Below are positions 60,100 to 64,000 of a stretch of DNA of 64,000 nucleotides, piece by piece. The position numbers and the translations under genes were made by a program. Position 1 is the first letter of the stretch. Every line of letters begins with the position of its first letter. The notes beneath the pieces are model-generated. The model did not search any database, was not told where the DNA came from, and saw only the letters and a list, made by a program, of their open reading frames with translations. This DNA comes from Siphonodentalium dalli. Taxonomy: Eukaryota; Mollusca; Scaphopoda; Gadilida; Siphonodentaliidae. Where the stretch lies: NCBI GenBank assembly GCA_032622095.1, contig CP136065.1, positions 213,136,151-213,200,150 on the forward strand, read 5' to 3'.

Positions 60100-61015
60100 C
60101 CAATGTCACGTGATTGCTCACCCTCTGACCGATGTTACATGATTCTACAAATGACAGGCACACTAACTCAGGCTTGATAATGTAGAGATATTGTACAAAA
60201 AAGAACATGAATTAACCCTTTAACCAACAAAACGGCCAAAATCGGTCAAATAAAGCTTCAACAGCCTAAAATATCTTCGGTCTGTCTCAATAGAACCATA
60301 CAAATATGGATATCATTGGAACCGGCTCCTTGACCACATTGTGATAGTTACAGTTATGCCCTGTGCCAATGCATTCTCTTATATATGCGAGTCGACCATA
60401 GGTCGCCTCGCATATATAAGAGAATGCATTGGCCTAAAAAAAAATTTTTTTTAACACTTTTTACCATTTTTTCTTACATTCTTTAACAATTTTATAATTT
60501 TTAATGTGTTAAGCCAATGCATTCTCTTATATATGCGAGGCGACCTATGGTCGACTCGCATATATAAGAGAATGCATTGGCACAGGGTCGTTCTGTTGGG
60601 TAAAGGGTTAAAGACATTGAAGCCTCTTGTTTGATAAACACTCCATCATCACCAATGTCACGTGATAAGAATGATAAGAAGAGTACGCCATCACCATGGT
60701 TGTTCTCTCTGTGGAGTTGTGAATAGTGACAATATTTAGTAGTACATGGGCGAAAGTATCACCCATTACCAGTTTGTAAATTAGAAGTAATTGTCCAGAG
60801 AATTGTGTCACCTGCGTCTAAGTGATCTTGATAACCACTCAATTATACTCGGTATACTTACGTTGTTATTGCATCATAGATAATAATAGAGCACTTTCCT
60901 AATTTCGATGTCTTTTTTGCTAGTTTTTAGTCACTTAAAATAGGTAAAAATAACTGGCTATTTCTTGTGTTTCATACTCCGACTCGCATATTATCTGCAG
61001 TTATTTGAAAACAAC
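60100..61015 (-). repeat. Distal upstream flank of GPCR duplicate, unit 3
   Basis: 'ccatcatcaccaatgtcacg', 'caatatttagtagtacatgg', 'gtatcacccattacc' and 'tatctgcagttatttgaaaa' match 46480-46840. Broken by the MITE at 60212-60611; continues beyond the PLE at 63743. Confidence 0.65.
60212..60611. mobile_element. TTAA MITE with paired palindromes, copy 6
   Basis: TTAA at 60212-60215 and 60608-60611; orientation as in 3364. Palindromes at about 60366-60433 and 60514-60581. Confidence 0.85.
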
Positions 61016-61024
61016 TATCTAATA
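61016..61024. repeat. Left 9-bp target-site duplication of the PLE
   Basis: TATCTAATA here and again at 63734-63742. Confidence 0.85.
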
Positions 61025-61043
61025 TAAAATGATTTATTAGCTC

Positions 61044-61082
61044 ATTCCATAGCTTTCGGCCATAGGCCTTCGTCAGTGGAAA
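61044..61082 (-). ncRNA. Hammerhead-ribozyme-like motif of the PLE
   Basis: On the minus strand: TTTCCA (stem I) - CTGACGA - A - GGCC TAT GGCC (stem II) - GAAA - GCTA - TGGAA (stem I). The core blocks CUGANGA and GAAA are exact, stem II is 4 bp, and stem I pairs at least 5 bp. There is almost no stem III: only A-GC-U precedes the predicted cleavage after A. Such short-stem-III hammerheads have been described in PLEs and cleave as dimers. It lies in the element's 3' tail, where the pseudo-LTR copy would be. Confidence 0.75.
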
Positions 61083-61216
61083 ACGATTAACACAGTAAAG
61101 TCTACATGTTGCTCTGACATCAATTCATTCGTAAATGCCAGACGGATAACGTACGTTCATTGAGTTTGTTTACCTGACGTCATGTACGTTAGTGATCGAT
61201 TTCATTTCGCGCCAAA

Positions 61217-63699
61217 TTACCTGGCGCCAATGTTGTTGATTTTAGTGTTGAATCCAACCCCATAGCACGTTCTTAGCCGGCGTATCCAACCATTCTCTGT
61301 TATAAGTCTGAAGTAGCGACTCCCACTAGCATACTCTAACACGACTACCTTCATATCTAGAGGTGAATGTCCATTTGTATTGAAATGGTCATACACCGGC
61401 TTATCTGGATGCAGGCGAATGTCTCGCATATGTTCTGTAACTCTTTCTTTCAGTTCCCGTGATGTTTCTCCCACATACACCGTGCACGAACACTTGTCAC
61501 AAATTAGGCCATATACGACGTTCCTACAATCACATTTAGCATTCTGTGCCACTTTGTACTCATTAATCAAGTCCGTCGATTTGATGGGATCCGTAATTAT
61601 TATCTTGCATACTTCACATTCATCTGTGCACAGGTTGTTTGGAGTACGGACGGCTTTAGCTGTCTTTCTGTGTACCAATATATCGCCCAAGTTGTTGTCT
61701 CTCCGATATGATATTAAAGGGGGAGAATCAAAGACTTTCTTCATCCTAGCTGATTCGTGTAATGCTCCCATATACTTCCTCGTTATCATTGGCAGGTCTG
61801 GTAGTCCTTTTGAGAATGTTGTCACTAAGGGTACCCGGTTATTCTTCTTCCACTGCCTCCTCCCCGTCAACAACTCCTCTCGTTTCAGTAAGTCTGTTTT
61901 GCTCAATCCCCTCTCAATAAAACTACCACTGTATCCTCGTCTCCTCAATTGCTTTTTCAGCTCAATGCGGTGTCGTATATAGTCTTGTTCCCGAGTGCAT
62001 ATCCGCTTGATTCTCAATCCAAGGCAATATACCACTGACCTTTTCGTGTGTGATGGGTGATCCGAACTATGATACAGGTATAGTTGGTTATCTGTCGGTT
62101 TCTTGTACAGATCTGTATATATTTTACCGTTACAAATTTTCACGTATGTGTCCAAAAATTCAATATATTTGTCGTGATGTCGCAGTTCAACTTTAATAGT
62201 TGGGTGAATGGAATTAGCATGTTCTCCGAACCTCTCCATTTCCTCTACACTACCAGTCCATATCCCAAATCCGTCATCAATATACCGACCATACATATAT
62301 GGCTGCTGTTCGAACGTAAGTAGAGACTGGTCCCATTTACGCATGTACGTTCACGCTAGGTTTTTTCCAAGGCGACTTCCGATTGATACTCCCTCATTCT
62401 GAACATAATGTTTGTCTCCCAAAGAAAAGTTGTTGTTATCGAGCACGGTTTCTATCATCTGTAAGACATACTCTGTAGGGATTAACGGATTACTTCTCGA
62501 ATCTAACGCCTCCTTACATGCGTCAAAAGTCTCCTTCCTCGGTACTGATGGGTATAGTTTGCACACATCTAAACAAAATAATCTGGCGTTATCAGGTACA
62601 TTATTCACTTCCTTTATTTTATTGAGAAAGTGAGTTGTGTCTTTAATATAACTAGGCGAACTAACTACATATTCATTCAGTTCATTTTCCGCCACCTCGG
62701 CAATCCTTTCTGTTGGTGTACCCAATCCACTAACGATAGTCCTATACGGAGCACCAGCTTTATGCAGTTTAGGGTTCCCTTTCAGTTTTCCTGACTTGGA
62801 ATATCTGGGTGTCATATATTTTTTCAGTTCACCCGATATCACATTTGCTTTATCCATTGTGTTGATCATTTTTTATTGATGTATTCGTCCTGTCACCATC
62901 TGTTTCCACATATGAGTTACTACCTGCCAATTCAATGCGAAGCTTCCCAGTATAATCTATTTTATCCTGAATGACAATTCCGGAACCCTTGTCTGCCGGT
63001 CGAATAATGATATCCTTATTCTGTTCCAGTTCACGAATAGCCATACGTTCATCCATAGTAATGTTGCACGTCGGATGTTTATCTATGCTCGCCACTATAT
63101 CCCGCTTTACTAGTGTTATATACGTATCTAGTGCATGGTCCCTCCCGGCCGGTGGTGTGAAAGTGCTTTCCTCTTTTACCTTGAATTTCATTTCGTGTAC
63201 GTCATTCTCCTCTCCCACTCTGCAAGGTCTGCCATTAATCGATCATGGTCTATCTTCTTCCGTGTCGGTATAAATTTAAGGCCCTTTGAGAGAATAGTTT
63301 CTTGTGCACTTGTCAAATCGTATGACGGATGTTAGTAACAACCGATTTTATGTCCGTATCCAATTTGTTCTCATCACATTTATTATTTTCTCTACTCGAA
63401 CAGACAGAATTGTCCTGCAATGACCTGTTAAGAATCTTGGGCTCAGTTTGTGTTTTAACTGTGGGTGACATGGAAAACCAGTCGAACGTGTCTGGTTCAT
63501 TTCTATTTGGCGTATTTTCAACATTTATTACATGGGAAGTGTCATCACCATTATTGTATCGTTTCTGGCTATATTTAATATTCCTGGAATTTAAGCTGAG
63601 ATAGTTCATTTTTCTTCTCTTTATTTCTGCCATTTCACTACTTTTACGGGATATGAAGTTGTTTATATCGCTAATGCTCACCTGTGCACTCATTTTCAA
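61217..63699 (-). pseudogene. PLE reverse transcriptase / GIY-YIG-type protein, broken
   Basis: The first frame (63699-63313) is polar. The second (about 63316-63200) has TILSKGLKFIPTRKKID. The third (63218-62850) has STFTPPAGRDHALDTYI and IIIRPADKGSGIVIQD (RT1). The fourth (62869-62351) has GNPKLHKAGAPYRTIVS, motif A FCLDVCKLYPSVP and motif B GVSIGSRLG. An in-frame TGA at 62348-62350 separates it from 62344-61217, which begins MRKWDQSLLTFE and has motif C YGRYIDDGFGIW, the thumb, and a Cys-rich endonuclease (CDCRNVVYGLICDKC, then VYVGETSRELKERVTEHM) resembling the GIY-YIG fold of Penelope. Lesions: frameshifts near 63318, 63200 and an A run at 62871, plus the TGA. The last 375 codons are intact. 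PLEs prime at nicks made by this endonuclease. Confidence 0.9.
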
Positions 63700-63733
63700 T
63701 TCTGTAAGTTCATTCTCCAGCTGCTCACATTAA

Positions 63734-63803
63734 TATCTAATAGTTTGGATTCAACCGACGTACTCAACTGTCGAATTGTTTTGTGACACCGTACCTTTAT
63801 TTG
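63734..63803 (-). repeat. Right PLE TSD and continued GPCR-unit flank
   Basis: TATCTAATA (63734-63742), then 'gtttggattcaaccgacgta' and 'tgtcgaattgttttgtgaca', as at 46852-46913 and 48083-48125. Confidence 0.8.
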
Positions 63804-64000
63804 TCCCCCGAAAAATTTATTTTCGGGGGACTATAGAAACGGGGTCCGTCCGTTCGTCCGTCCTTCCGTCTGTCCGTTCGTCCGTCCGTCACACTTTTGA
63901 TTACCTTCATGGTGTAATCATCTCCTACAGATTTAATCCCAGAGATTTGAAACTTCAGAATATTGTTGCCCATATATTGAAGATGTGCAACATGTATATA
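63804..64000. mobile_element. Start of a microsatellite-bearing element (Helentron/pearl-like?)
   Basis: Begins with a perfect 11-bp-stem hairpin, TCCCCCGAAAA-ATTTA-TTTTCGGGGGA (63804-63830). Then come 'ctatagaaacggggtccgtc' and a GTCC/GTCT-type microsatellite (63841-63893). The window ends inside it. The CCCCCGAAAA hairpin plus CCGT microsatellite is a pattern I know from many invertebrate genomes; classification is uncertain. It interrupts the GPCR-unit flank after 'ccgtacctttatttg'. Confidence 0.55.

Larger units (their letters stand above)
61025..63733 (-). mobile_element. Penelope-like element with GIY-YIG-type endonuclease, about 2.7 kb
   Basis: Bounded by the 9-bp repeats at 61016-61024 and 63734-63742. 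The coding strand is minus. It holds a PLE reverse transcriptase and a C-terminal GIY-YIG-like domain, in pieces, followed by a roughly 190-bp 3' tail with a hammerhead-like motif. The 5' side starts within or just before the ORF, so the copy is 5'-truncated. The intact version of the target is seen in the paralogous flank at about 48050-48090. Confidence 0.9.

Noticed and set aside
61380-61982. Plus-strand ORF of 200 codons
   Set aside because: It lies antisense to the well-conserved PLE endonuclease and linker region.

Overview
The window is AT-rich, gene-poor, intron-containing eukaryotic DNA. Exon-like GPCR fragments with consensus splice donors, several kinds of non-LTR retrotransposon, a Penelope-like element (PLE), a Helitron-like element and many MITEs point to an invertebrate animal, most likely marine and perhaps a lophotrochozoan (mollusc, annelid or brachiopod). 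The phylum is inference. I find no complete host gene, no rRNA or tRNA gene, no CRISPR array and no bacterial or organellar DNA.

Layout. 0-10 kb: a TTAA-flanked MITE inside an older repeat (165-960), a LINE C-terminal remnant (2.5-2.8 kb), a TTAA MITE with paired palindromes (3.4-3.7 kb), a GPCR TM1-TM2 exon (4.4-4.6 kb, minus) and a decayed LINE (6.2-9.1 kb, minus). 10-22 kb: MITEs, a LINE 3' end copy, a degenerate motif array (13-14.3 kb), a complex foldback cluster (16.9-18.3 kb) and a decayed acidic ORF (about 20 kb). 22.4-25.8 kb: a 5'-truncated CR1/Jockey-superfamily LINE with an 800-codon reverse-transcriptase ORF and an 11-bp target-site duplication (TSD). 26-42 kb: repeats, including a roughly 21-bp periodic array (30 kb), a 1.76-kb TIR element nested in an older repeat (35-36.7 kb) and a 1.2-kb TIR element made of TTCGG motifs (38.2-39.4 kb). 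42-43.2 kb: tandem Helitron-like copies. 43.8-45.7 kb: a 1.87-kb foldback with 5-bp TSDs and a broken zinc-finger-like ORF.

46-48.4 kb and 58.8-63.8 kb: three copies of a duplicated segment centred on the same 229-bp GPCR exon. The third copy has been stretched by at least five insertions, including a 2.7-kb PLE (61.0-63.7 kb) with a GIY-YIG-type endonuclease and a hammerhead-ribozyme-like motif. 49.1-51.5 kb: a LINE ORF1 with CCHC zinc knuckles, split by a MITE and a 17-unit minisatellite.

The main biology here is mobile DNA acting on mobile DNA. The points most worth a second look are the PLE ribozyme and its filled/empty site, the CAC-ended foldback, the palindromic core shared by MITEs with unrelated termini, the arrays with about 10.5- or 21-bp spacing, and the repeated single GPCR exon.
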